Assembly: GCF_000980815.1 (NCBI RefSeq)
Contig: NZ_CP011311.1
Coordinates: 1,503,815-1,567,814, forward strand
Direction of reading: 5' to 3'
Length of the DNA: 64,000 nt
Source: Corynebacterium camporealensis
Lineage (GTDB): Bacteria > Actinomycetota > Actinomycetes > Mycobacteriales > Mycobacteriaceae
Made by a program: the position numbers and the translations under genes. This document shows positions 1 to 7,710 of this stretch, in pieces (within the stretch, counting starts at the first letter, position 1; the number at the start of each line of letters is the position of its first letter). Under the pieces are notes generated by a model, which saw only the letters and a program-made list of their open reading frames with translations, did no database searches and was not told the origin of the DNA.

Positions 1-53
1 AAGCCCTGCTCTCCTCACCACAGCGAAGTGGAAAAGAAGAAACAGAGCTTGTG

Positions 54-70
54 AAAAAGCCTAGTTGGCT
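54..70 (-). terminator. weak terminator-like hairpin after rpsO
   Basis: Just past the rpsO stop codon the minus strand reads AGCC-AACTA-GGCT followed by a run of T. The stem is only 4 bp, so it may act as a leaky terminator. In many bacteria pnp follows rpsO, and it would lie off the left edge here. Confidence 0.4.
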
Positions 71-71
71 A

Positions 72-341
72 TTAGCGGCGCAGACCCAGGCGAGCAATCA
101 GATCGCGGTAGCGGTCAACGTTGTTAGCTGCCAGGTACTTCAGCAGGCCACGACGACGACCAACCATCAGCAGCAGACCACGACGGGAGTGGTGATCGTG
201 CTTGTGGGTCTTCAGGTGCTCGGTCAGAGTGTTGATACGGGAGGTCAGCAGTGCAACCTGTGCCTCCGGAGAACCGGTATCGGTCTCGTGCAGGCCGTAC
301 TCCTTGAGGATTTCAGCCTTCTTCTCAGCGCTCAGTGCCAT
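72..341 (-). CDS. rpsO: 30S ribosomal protein S15
   Basis: This is the small-subunit protein S15, a primary binder of the 16S rRNA central domain that helps recruit S6 and S18. The product has 89 residues, the usual family length. It shows the N-terminal helix with [13 protein letters not shown] (about residues 21-33), the [12 protein letters not shown] segment that contacts rRNA, and the basic end RLGLRR. The ATG is preceded by GGAG about 8 nt upstream. The nucleoside hydrolase gene lies upstream on the same strand with a 155-bp gap that contains a perfect 24-bp palindrome. In many bacteria S15 represses its own mRNA through leader structure, but no specific autoregulatory fold was demonstrated here. 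The identification is secure. Confidence 0.98.
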   Translation of the reverse strand: MALSAEKKAEILKEYGLHETDTGSPEAQVALLTSRINTLTEHLKTHKHDHHSRRGLLLMVGRRRGLLKYLAANNVDRYRDLIARLGLRR

Positions 342-385
342 GAGATATTGCTCCTATAATGTTTCAGTCCACATAAAATTCCACC

Positions 386-409
386 CGGAACTTCGCTAGC
401 GAAGTTCCG
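386..409. repeat. perfect 24-bp palindrome upstream of rpsO
   Basis: The sequence runs CGGAACTTCGC then TAGCGAAGTTCCG and equals its own reverse complement over 24 bp. It lies between the end of the nucleoside hydrolase gene and the rpsO start, both on the minus strand. There is no clear T-run beyond it apart from a TTTTA, so it could be a weak terminator, an operator for a dimeric regulator, or a leader hairpin for rpsO. The role is not resolved. Confidence 0.6.
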
Positions 410-496
410 CGCCATGCGGTTTTCGCTACTTAGAGCCAAGTTCCACTTGGGTGAGCTGCAACTGCTGTGAACCGCAGTCGACAAGCCAAGGAACAA

Positions 497-1432
497 CTAT
501 AACGTGCGCTGGCCTAACTCGCCAAACAGACCTTCCAGGCGGGCGACGAAGTCCGCAGTGAAACGCTGCGCATCCACGCCAATGGCCACACGGGTCGTTT
601 CCGCTGGTTCTTGAATGCGGTCTGGATCACCAATCAGGCGGCCAGGAGTAGGCTCGCCCGTTTCGACTTTGAGATTGATTGGCAAGCACTCAACCAGGCT
701 GGGGTCAATGGCAACAGCCACAGCTAGTGGGTCGTGCAGGCCGCAACCACCAAGCTGCGGGGACAGCTCAGCATAAGCATCGACGTAGTAATCAGCGATC
801 TCAGCGAAAGTCTTGCCCGATTCAGAACCAGTATCGCGCCACTGCTGGACCTGCTCGCGGGTCAGCACCGTGCGCAGGGTGACATCCAAACCGACGACGG
901 TGACGTCCTGCGCGGTACGCAACAAGAAATCAGTTGCTGCCGGGTCTTGGGAGACATTCGCCTCCGCCCAGGGCGCAACATTGCCGGCCACGGTCAACGC
1001 GCCGCCCATCATGATGATCTTTGCGTTACGGGCGAAGTCGTCGTCGTCACACGCCTTGGCCACGGTGGTGGACGGTCCGGTGGCCACGATGATCGCACCA
1101 TCGCGGGCGGCCTGCTTCATGATCTCCACTGCATCGCCTTGCGCAGGTGGTGCACCGAAGGATACCTCTACCCCACCCAGGCCATTAGCACCGTGGACGA
1201 ATTGGGAGATGTCTTTGACGTGGAAGTCCTCACGCTGCGGTCCGGCATAGACCGGGATGTCCTCAGCACCGAGAAGTTTCAGCAGCGCCGTCGTGTTGGC
1301 TACACCCTGTTCGACCGTGACGTTGCCGTAGGTGCCAGTAACCGCAACCAGCTCAATATCCGGGTGGGCTAAGGCAAAAGCAAGCGCCAGCGCATCATCG
1401 ATGCCGGTATCCAGGTCAAGCAGCATCCGCAT
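497..1432 (-). CDS. iunH: inosine/uridine-preferring nucleoside hydrolase
   Basis: This enzyme hydrolyses the N-glycosidic bond of ribonucleosides to free base and ribose, in nucleoside salvage. The 311-residue product begins with the family signature LDLDTGIDDALALAF, whose Asp cluster binds the catalytic calcium ion. A late GCGLHDPLAVAV segment (about residues 235-246) supplies a His-Asp pair, also expected for the family. Length is normal. The start codon lies 2 nt after the ribF stop, so the gene is translationally close-coupled to ribF, and it ends in TAG. Substrate preference among purine and pyrimidine nucleosides cannot be read from sequence alone. Confidence 0.9.
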   Translation of the reverse strand: MRMLLDLDTGIDDALALAFALAHPDIELVAVTGTYGNVTVEQGVANTTALLKLLGAEDIPVYAGPQREDFHVKDISQFVHGANGLGGVEVSFGAPPAQGDAVEIMKQAARDGAIIVATGPSTTVAKACDDDDFARNAKIIMMGGALTVAGNVAPWAEANVSQDPAATDFLLRTAQDVTVVGLDVTLRTVLTREQVQQWRDTGSESGKTFAEIADYYVDAYAELSPQLGGCGLHDPLAVAVAIDPSLVECLPINLKVETGEPTPGRLIGDPDRIQEPAETTRVAIGVDAQRFTADFVARLEGLFGELGQRTL

Positions 1433-1434
1433 GT

Positions 1435-2471
<1,037 letters not shown>

Positions 2472-3359
2472 ATGACTGTTGCCAACTCTGGACTCGTTGT
2501 CGTTGACAAGCCCGCCGGGATGACCTCCCACGACGTGGTCGGCCGCCTGCGCCGCTACTTCGGCACCCGCAAAGTCGGCCATGCCGGCACGCTCGACCCC
2601 ATGGCCACCGGTGTGCTGGTCGCCGGCATTGAGCGCGGCACCAAGTTCCTAGCCCACATGGTCGCCTCCACCAAGTCTTATTCCGGCACCATCCGCTTAG
2701 GCCAATCCACCACTACCGATGACGCCGAGGGTGAAGTCACCGGTGGTTCCTCGGCAGCATCGCTTGACGATGCCGCCATCACCTCAGCCATCACCGAGCT
2801 CACCGGCGATATCATGCAGCGCCCCGCGGCAGTATCGGCCATCAAAATCGATGGCAAGCGCGCTCACCAGCGCGTCCGCGACGGCGAGAAAGTCGACATT
2901 CCTGCCCGCCCGGTCACCGTCACTCGTTTCGATGTCATCAATGCCGAACGCAACAACGAGTACATCGATTTAGATGTCGAAGTCGACTGCTCATCGGGCA
3001 CTTATATCCGCTCGCTAGCCCGCGACTTGGGCGAAGCACTCGGCGTCGGCGGACACCTGACCCGCCTACGCCGTACCGCAGTCGGCCCTTTCACCCTGGA
3101 TGATGCCCGCACCCTCGACGAACTCGAGGACAACGCGCAACTGTCGCTCAATCTGGACGAAGCACTGATCCGTTCCTATCCCGTCCTCAACGTCACCGAA
3201 GACGAAGGCAAAGCCCTGGCCATGGGCAAATGGCTCGAGCCACGGGGCCTTAAAGGCGTCCACGCCGCCGTCGACCCCGACGGCCAAGCCATCGCACTGA
3301 TTAAGGAAAAGGGCAAGCGCCTCGCCACGGTCTTCGTCGCAAGACCATCCACGTTGTAA
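2472..3359 (+). CDS. truB: tRNA pseudouridine(55) synthase
   Basis: TruB isomerises U55 in the T-loop of nearly all tRNAs. The 295-residue product shows the core motif GHAGTLDPMATGVL, with the catalytic Asp at residue 42. It also shows KSYSGTIRLG, RPAAVSAIKIDGKRAH and CSSGTYIRSLARDLG, which form the RNA-binding cleft. Its C-terminal region (about residues 230-295) resembles the actinobacterial extension. truB is divergent from ribF and convergent with pptT. Its stop codon and that of pptT sit on the two arms of one small hairpin. The start has TAAACT 8 nt upstream and no Shine-Dalgarno sequence, consistent with a leaderless mRNA. Confidence 0.97.
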   Translation: MTVANSGLVVVDKPAGMTSHDVVGRLRRYFGTRKVGHAGTLDPMATGVLVAGIERGTKFLAHMVASTKSYSGTIRLGQSTTTDDAEGEVTGGSSAASLDDAAITSAITELTGDIMQRPAAVSAIKIDGKRAHQRVRDGEKVDIPARPVTVTRFDVINAERNNEYIDLDVEVDCSSGTYIRSLARDLGEALGVGGHLTRLRRTAVGPFTLDDARTLDELEDNAQLSLNLDEALIRSYPVLNVTEDEGKALAMGKWLEPRGLKGVHAAVDPDGQAIALIKEKGKRLATVFVARPSTL

Positions 3360-3372
3360 AGCTCTGCTTTTA
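3357..3372. terminator. hairpin holding both truB and pptT stop codons
   Basis: TAAAGC (3357-3362), TCT, then GCTTTTA (3366-3372) can fold with one bulged T. The truB TAA lies in one arm and the complement of the pptT TAA in the other, so this short convergent junction may act in both directions. Confidence 0.45.
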
Positions 3373-4032
3373 GCGCAACGGAGGGACCACAGTCGAGACC
3401 ATTACAAAGCCGTCCTTGATGGCCCAGTTGCCGCAGATAAACGGCACTGGGGTGGGTCGGGCGAGGATGTAGGAAATTAAGGTGCCGTCTTCGCGCAAGT
3501 CGATTTCTGCTTGGTCGAAGTCCAACCAGCGCCGCGTCATCGGGAACCAGGCTTTGTAGGTGGCTTCCTTGGCGCAGAACAACAGGCGGTCCGGACAGGT
3601 CACGCCGGCTTCGCGGAGCTTTTCCAGCTGGGCAAGCTCGCCAGCGCGGGCGATCATGTTGAGTACGTTTTCCGGCAGTGGTCCTGCTGGTTCGGCATCC
3701 AAGCCCATCGCGCGGACAGCGGTGGTGGGTGCGACGACGGCGGCGCGCAGGCCTTCGGTGTGGGTCATAGAACCGGTAAAGCCTTCGGGCCATAACGGCA
3801 TGCCGCGTTCCCCGCGCAAGATGGGGCCGTCGCCATAAGCACCCAGGTCTTGAAGTGCTTGGTGTGCACACCAGCGGGCATCGCCAAATTCGGCCTTGCG
3901 GGAATCGACTGCCTTAGCGACTAAAGACTGCTCTTCGGCCGAAAGCAGTTCGTAGTTAAACAGGTTGGCGTACTCGGATTGAGTGCGCACGTAGCAAAAA
4001 CGTGCCTCGTTCGGGAAAAGGTCTTTTACCAT
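3370..4032 (-). CDS. pptT: 4'-phosphopantetheinyl transferase (Sfp/PptT type)
   Basis: PptT transfers 4'-phosphopantetheine from CoA to a conserved Ser of carrier proteins. In Corynebacteriales the targets include the type I fatty acid synthase and the mycolate-condensing Pks13. The 220-residue product carries the two family signatures: MGLDAEP (about residues 113-119), whose Asp and Glu bind magnesium, and FCAKEATYKAW (about 151-161), the W/F-x-x-KEAxxK motif. SMTHTEG is also typical of the Sfp subgroup. The ATG overlaps the end of pptH by 7 nt, so the two are translationally coupled. The same pairing exists in Mycobacterium tuberculosis (Rv2794c/Rv2795c), which supports the assignment. Confidence 0.93.
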   Translation of the reverse strand: MVKDLFPNEARFCYVRTQSEYANLFNYELLSAEEQSLVAKAVDSRKAEFGDARWCAHQALQDLGAYGDGPILRGERGMPLWPEGFTGSMTHTEGLRAAVVAPTTAVRAMGLDAEPAGPLPENVLNMIARAGELAQLEKLREAGVTCPDRLLFCAKEATYKAWFPMTRRWLDFDQAEIDLREDGTLISYILARPTPVPFICGNWAIKDGFVMVSTVVPPLR

Positions 4033-4838
4033 GACGTCTCCTCCCCTTCTTCAGTGCGCAACACCGGGTAGGGCCAGACTTGGTGTTCTCGTCCTTCCCA
4101 TTCCCGCGGATAACCCAAGGACACTTCTGTGTGCCGCACGCCGTCGACTTCCATCGAATTAGGCATGTGGAGATGGCCGTAGATGACTTCTTGGGCGTTG
4201 TAACGGGAAGCCCAGGAACGGGTATGGCGGGTACCGCACCACAGTGCGATTTCCGACCAGCGCATGTGGAGTGTGGGCTCTTGAACCAACGGCCAGTGGT
4301 TGATGAGAATCGTCGGGCCGCTAACTCGCGAGAGGCGTTTGATGGAATAAGCCAGGCGGTCCCAGCACCAGGCACGCACGTCGACAAAAGGTGCAATGGC
4401 GTATTCGTCGGTAAGCACGATCTGGCGATCTTGGGCTGCCTCGAGGGCTTGTTCCACGGTGGTGCCCTGCGGACGGAAGCTGTAGTCGTAGAGGGTAAAC
4501 AGCGGCACAATGGTCACTCCCGCAAAGACAGGGAAAGGATCTTCAGGAGTAATAATGCCGCGCTCACGGCAGCCAACGACGAGTTCTTCGTACTTGTCGC
4601 GGCCGCGGTAGCGATCTTGGGAGCGGCTAAACAACTCGTGGTTGCCGGGCACCCAAATAACTTGGGCGTAACGCTCGGCGAGCACGCTTAGGACTTTCAG
4701 GACCAGGCTGGAGCGTTCTGCCACGTCACCGGCGACAATGAGCCAGTCAGCTGGGTCGGGTGGAACCAATTCCGCAATGCGCGGACTATTGGATTTCACT
4801 GCGGCGTGCAAGTCTGAAACCGCCCACAAGGTTGGCAT
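4026..4838 (-). CDS. pptH: metallophosphoesterase, probable 4'-phosphopantetheinyl hydrolase
   Basis: This is a calcineurin-like metallophosphoesterase of 270 residues. The di-metal site motifs are in order: SDLHA (Asp9, His11), VAGDVAERS (about 36-44), PGNHELF (about 65-71), NHWPL (about 178-182) and GHLHMP (about 215-220). Its position immediately upstream of and overlapping pptT matches M. tuberculosis Rv2795c, PptH. That enzyme is reported to remove phosphopantetheine from holo-carrier proteins and so oppose PptT. The function is inferred from that synteny plus the fold. A general phosphodiesterase remains possible. AAAGGAG precedes the ATG. The MATE gene ends 15 bp upstream. Confidence 0.8.
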   Translation of the reverse strand: MPTLWAVSDLHAAVKSNSPRIAELVPPDPADWLIVAGDVAERSSLVLKVLSVLAERYAQVIWVPGNHELFSRSQDRYRGRDKYEELVVGCRERGIITPEDPFPVFAGVTIVPLFTLYDYSFRPQGTTVEQALEAAQDRQIVLTDEYAIAPFVDVRAWCWDRLAYSIKRLSRVSGPTILINHWPLVQEPTLHMRWSEIALWCGTRHTRSWASRYNAQEVIYGHLHMPNSMEVDGVRHTEVSLGYPREWEGREHQVWPYPVLRTEEGEETSW

Positions 4839-4853
4839 GCCAGGCTCCTTTCC

Positions 4854-6146
4854 CTAGTCCTCTACTTCTATCACAGCCCACTTCATGGACCGGAAGCGCA
4901 AGACCACGGCGATAAGACGAAGCAGGATAAAGGCAGCCAATCCACACCAAATACCCACCAAGCCGGCATCGAGGACATAGGCCAGCAGCACGCCTGGCAA
5001 GAAGCCGAAGAGGACTGAGCCAATGGTGATGGTACGCAGGAAGGCGGCATCGCCAGCACCCAGCAGCACGCCATCGAGTGCGAAGACCACGCCACCGGCA
5101 ATGACCATGCCGACCATGATCCACCACGGGACACTCATGGCTTCCAGCACTGCATCCGAGTCAGTGAACAGTCGTGGGATGAGGCTGTTACCCAGAATCG
5201 GAATCAAAGCGAGGATGCCGGCGAAAATCGTGGAGTAACCGGTAATCTTCCAGCCGACCTTGCGGGCTAAATCGGCAGAGCCCTTACCCAGCGCGGCACC
5301 GGTCAGCGTCTGCGCGGCAATAGCAAGTGAATCGAGAACCAAGGTCTGGAAGTTCCACAGCTGCAGCAGCACCTGGTGAGCTGCCAGCGAGGCCGTGCCA
5401 AAGCGTGCGGCCACTGCGGCAGCGGACAAGAAGGCGACCTGGAAGCTAGCAGAGCGCAAGATAAGGTCGCGACCCAGAATTAGCTGGCGGCGGATGATTC
5501 GGAAGTTCACCTGCCAGTCGCCGGTGTGTTCCTTGCGTAGCTGGCGGATAAAAAGTGCCGCGGTAATGCCCATGCCCAGTACGGTCGCAATCGCTGAGCC
5601 TGGCAGGCCCCACCAATACACGAACAAGGGCACGAAAATCGCACCGGGGATGACACCGCACAACGTGAAGTGCAGTGGTGTGCGGGTGTTTTGAACACCA
5701 CGCATCCAGCCGTTACCCGCCATAACGATCAGGGTCAGCGGGATGGCGATAGCTGCGATGCGCAGCCATTGTGCGGCACCGGCCGCGGTGACGGGATCGC
5801 CGGTGAGCCAGTTAGTAAACGTACCGGCGAAGATACACATGATGACGGCAAGGAAGCCACCAACACCAAGTGCGACGTAGGTAGCTTGGACGCCTTCAGC
5901 GACAGCCTTTTCTCTCTTGCCTGCACCAAAGAGACGCGACGAGCGCGCGGTGGTGCCATAAGACAGGAAGGTCAGCTGGGTGGTGACCACCGAGTGGATG
6001 GAGGCGGCTGCACCTAGCGATGCCAGCTCTTGAGCGCCGAGACGACCGACCACGGCGGTATCGAAAAGCAAATAAGCCGGCATGGCCGCCAGCACACCAA
6101 GTGCTGGGAAGGCCAGCCGGAAGACATCACGTGCCCCGACGTTCAT
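4854..6146 (-). CDS. dinF: MATE-family efflux protein (DinF-like)
   Basis: This is an integral membrane antiporter of the multidrug and toxin extrusion family, 430 residues with about 12 hydrophobic segments in two six-helix bundles. Typical features are FPALGVLAAMPAYLLFDTAVVGRLG near the N-terminus (the family's substrate-pore helix 1), and AAHQVLLQLWNF at the start of the second half. The start ATG overlaps the nrnA stop codon by 4 nt (ATGA), indicating translational coupling. In mycobacteria and corynebacteria a dinF-like gene is commonly found downstream of the nrnA/rbfA cluster. The substrate is unknown. The symbol reflects family resemblance only. Confidence 0.85.
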   Translation of the reverse strand: MNVGARDVFRLAFPALGVLAAMPAYLLFDTAVVGRLGAQELASLGAAASIHSVVTTQLTFLSYGTTARSSRLFGAGKREKAVAEGVQATYVALGVGGFLAVIMCIFAGTFTNWLTGDPVTAAGAAQWLRIAAIAIPLTLIVMAGNGWMRGVQNTRTPLHFTLCGVIPGAIFVPLFVYWWGLPGSAIATVLGMGITAALFIRQLRKEHTGDWQVNFRIIRRQLILGRDLILRSASFQVAFLSAAAVAARFGTASLAAHQVLLQLWNFQTLVLDSLAIAAQTLTGAALGKGSADLARKVGWKITGYSTIFAGILALIPILGNSLIPRLFTDSDAVLEAMSVPWWIMVGMVIAGGVVFALDGVLLGAGDAAFLRTITIGSVLFGFLPGVLLAYVLDAGLVGIWCGLAAFILLRLIAVVLRFRSMKWAVIEVED

Positions 6147-7099
6147 CGAACAGCTTCTACCAACTGCTCGACGATTTCCTCCGGGGTGCCCTGCGCGGTG
6201 TAACCTGCGGCAGGCACGTGGCCGCCACCACCCATGGACAGCGCGATTTCCGAGCAGTCAATGGCGGAAGAACGCAGCGAGACTGCCCAGATGCCCGGTG
6301 CTTGTTCTTTAAAGACCACGCCCATATCGGTGCCTTCGAGGGCACGGACGAAGTCAACGAGGGACTCCACAGCAGAATCGGAATGTCCACCGATGATGTC
6401 GAGATGACCGATGAGCACGCCCATGCGGATCTTGCCGGCTTCGACAATCTGCAGTCCAGACAGCACGCGGCCGACCATCTGCAGGTCGTGGGACGTCGTG
6501 GAATCCAGCAGTTGCTCGGCAATCTTCTTGGTATCCAAGCCGTATTGCATCAGGCGCGCGGCGGCATCATGCATGACCGGACGACCCCAGCGGAAGCTAC
6601 CGGTATCGGTCATCAGTCCGGCGTAGAGGCAATGCGCGATCACGCGGTCAATCTGCACCGACATCATGTCGAAGACGTCCATGAGCACCATCGTGGTGGA
6701 CTCAGCGTCTTTATCGACTAAGTTCATCGAGCCAAAGCCCGGGTTGGACGCATGGTGGTCGATGCACAGCAAACGACCTGCCTCGGCAACTTCCTTAAGC
6801 TCACCGGCCAAGAAACCAGTACGGTCAATCGAGCCGCAATCCACCGTCACATAAAGGTCATAGCCTTTGGGCAGTTCGCGCACGAGCGCTACTTCCCCAG
6901 CGGTTGGAATGGACTTGAGGTTGCGGGAGATTTGCCGGTCCTGACCAATGACTGCGCAGACTTCCTTGCCCCGCTGGCGCAGTGCCAAAAGCAGGGATGC
7001 TGCGGAACCAATTGCGTCAGCGTCCGGGCGAAGGTGCGTAATTACGCAAATGCTGCTGGCTTCGCTCAGGGCGTTGACGGCATGCCGATATGCTGCCAC
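6143..7099 (-). CDS. nrnA: DHH-family phosphoesterase NrnA/CnpB-like
   Basis: The 318-residue product is a DHH-DHHA1 phosphoesterase. Relatives degrade oligoribonucleotides of 2-5 nt, 3'-phosphoadenosine 5'-phosphate, and in mycobacteria (CnpB, Rv2837c) c-di-AMP or pApA. Visible motifs are THLRPDADAIGSA (about residues 20-32), VTVDCGS (about 88-94), the DHH motif in CIDHHASN (about 116-123), and the glycine-rich DHHA1 motif GGGGHVPAAG (about 290-299). A GTG start directly abuts the rbfA stop codon, with an AAGGAG supplied by the last rbfA codons. It overlaps the next gene by 4 nt. The substrate range in this organism is inferred. Confidence 0.9.
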   Translation of the reverse strand: MAAYRHAVNALSEASSICVITHLRPDADAIGSAASLLLALRQRGKEVCAVIGQDRQISRNLKSIPTAGEVALVRELPKGYDLYVTVDCGSIDRTGFLAGELKEVAEAGRLLCIDHHASNPGFGSMNLVDKDAESTTMVLMDVFDMMSVQIDRVIAHCLYAGLMTDTGSFRWGRPVMHDAAARLMQYGLDTKKIAEQLLDSTTSHDLQMVGRVLSGLQIVEAGKIRMGVLIGHLDIIGGHSDSAVESLVDFVRALEGTDMGVVFKEQAPGIWAVSLRSSAIDCSEIALSMGGGGHVPAAGYTAQGTPEEIVEQLVEAVR

Positions 7100-7531
7100 T
7101 TATCCCTGCTCCTTGTACGGATCGGCCTCACCAGCCGGCTTCGCGCCTTCCTTTAGCTTTGCTAGTTCTGCATCGCGTGCGCGCGCACGCGCCAGCAGTT
7201 CTTCCATGTGTGCCGATGCCTCAGGCACGGTATCCAGCTCGAAGCTCAGGGTCGGAGTAAAGCGGACCGACAGCTGGTCGCCGACAATCTTGCGCAGCTG
7301 ACCCTTGGCACGGTTGAGCGCTTCAGCAGCCTGGTCGGTATCTGGCTCGGAGTCAATGTCCTTTCCGCGAACGGTGTAGAACACCGTGGCGTCATGCAGG
7401 TCGCCTGTGACTCGGGTGTCGGTGATGGTCACCAACTCCAGGCGGCGATCCTTGACCTCTCGTTCGATCGCGTTCGCCACAATTGCTTGGATGCGCTTGG
7501 CCATACGTGCCGCGCGTGCGTGGTCTGCCAT
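7100..7531 (-). CDS. rbfA: ribosome-binding factor A
   Basis: RbfA is a KH-fold cold-shock factor that binds immature 30S subunits near helix 1 of 16S rRNA during late maturation. The 143-residue product shows the family pattern [32 protein letters not shown] and the helical region before [22 protein letters not shown] charged tail ([20 protein letters not shown]) is common in actinobacteria. AAGGAGG lies about 8 nt before the ATG. infB ends 172 bp upstream, with two hairpins between. The next gene, nrnA, begins on the base after the rbfA stop codon. Confidence 0.96.
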   Translation of the reverse strand: MADHARAARMAKRIQAIVANAIEREVKDRRLELVTITDTRVTGDLHDATVFYTVRGKDIDSEPDTDQAAEALNRAKGQLRKIVGDQLSVRFTPTLSFELDTVPEASAHMEELLARARARDAELAKLKEGAKPAGEADPYKEQG

Positions 7532-7633
7532 CCCGGCTGCCTCCTTGTTTTCTTCATCTGCCCGACATTCGGGTTGAAAGAATGTAGTCCAATTTTAGAC
7601 CAGCACAGAAGTCGGAGAAAACTTGCACACGCG

Positions 7634-7665
7634 AAACCCCGCCAGGGATTTCTCCACTGACGGGG
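7634..7665 (-). terminator. terminator-like hairpin between infB and rbfA
   Basis: On the minus strand CCCCGTCA pairs with TGGCGGGG (8 bp, one G-U) around a 13-nt loop, followed by TTT. The short T-run suggests partial termination, allowing some read-through into rbfA. Confidence 0.5.
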
Positions 7666-7683
7666 TAAACACGTTCTCCTTAC

Positions 7684-7710
7684 CACGTAAAGCGTGAACG
7701 CTTTTACGTG
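7684..7710 (-). other. hairpin containing the infB stop codon
   Basis: The minus strand reads CACGTAAAAGCGT-TC-ACGCTTTACGTG, an 11-12 bp stem with one bulge and a very short loop. The infB TAA (7704-7706) lies in the upstream arm. There is no T-run, so it may protect the 3' end or slow ribosomes rather than terminate. Confidence 0.5.
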
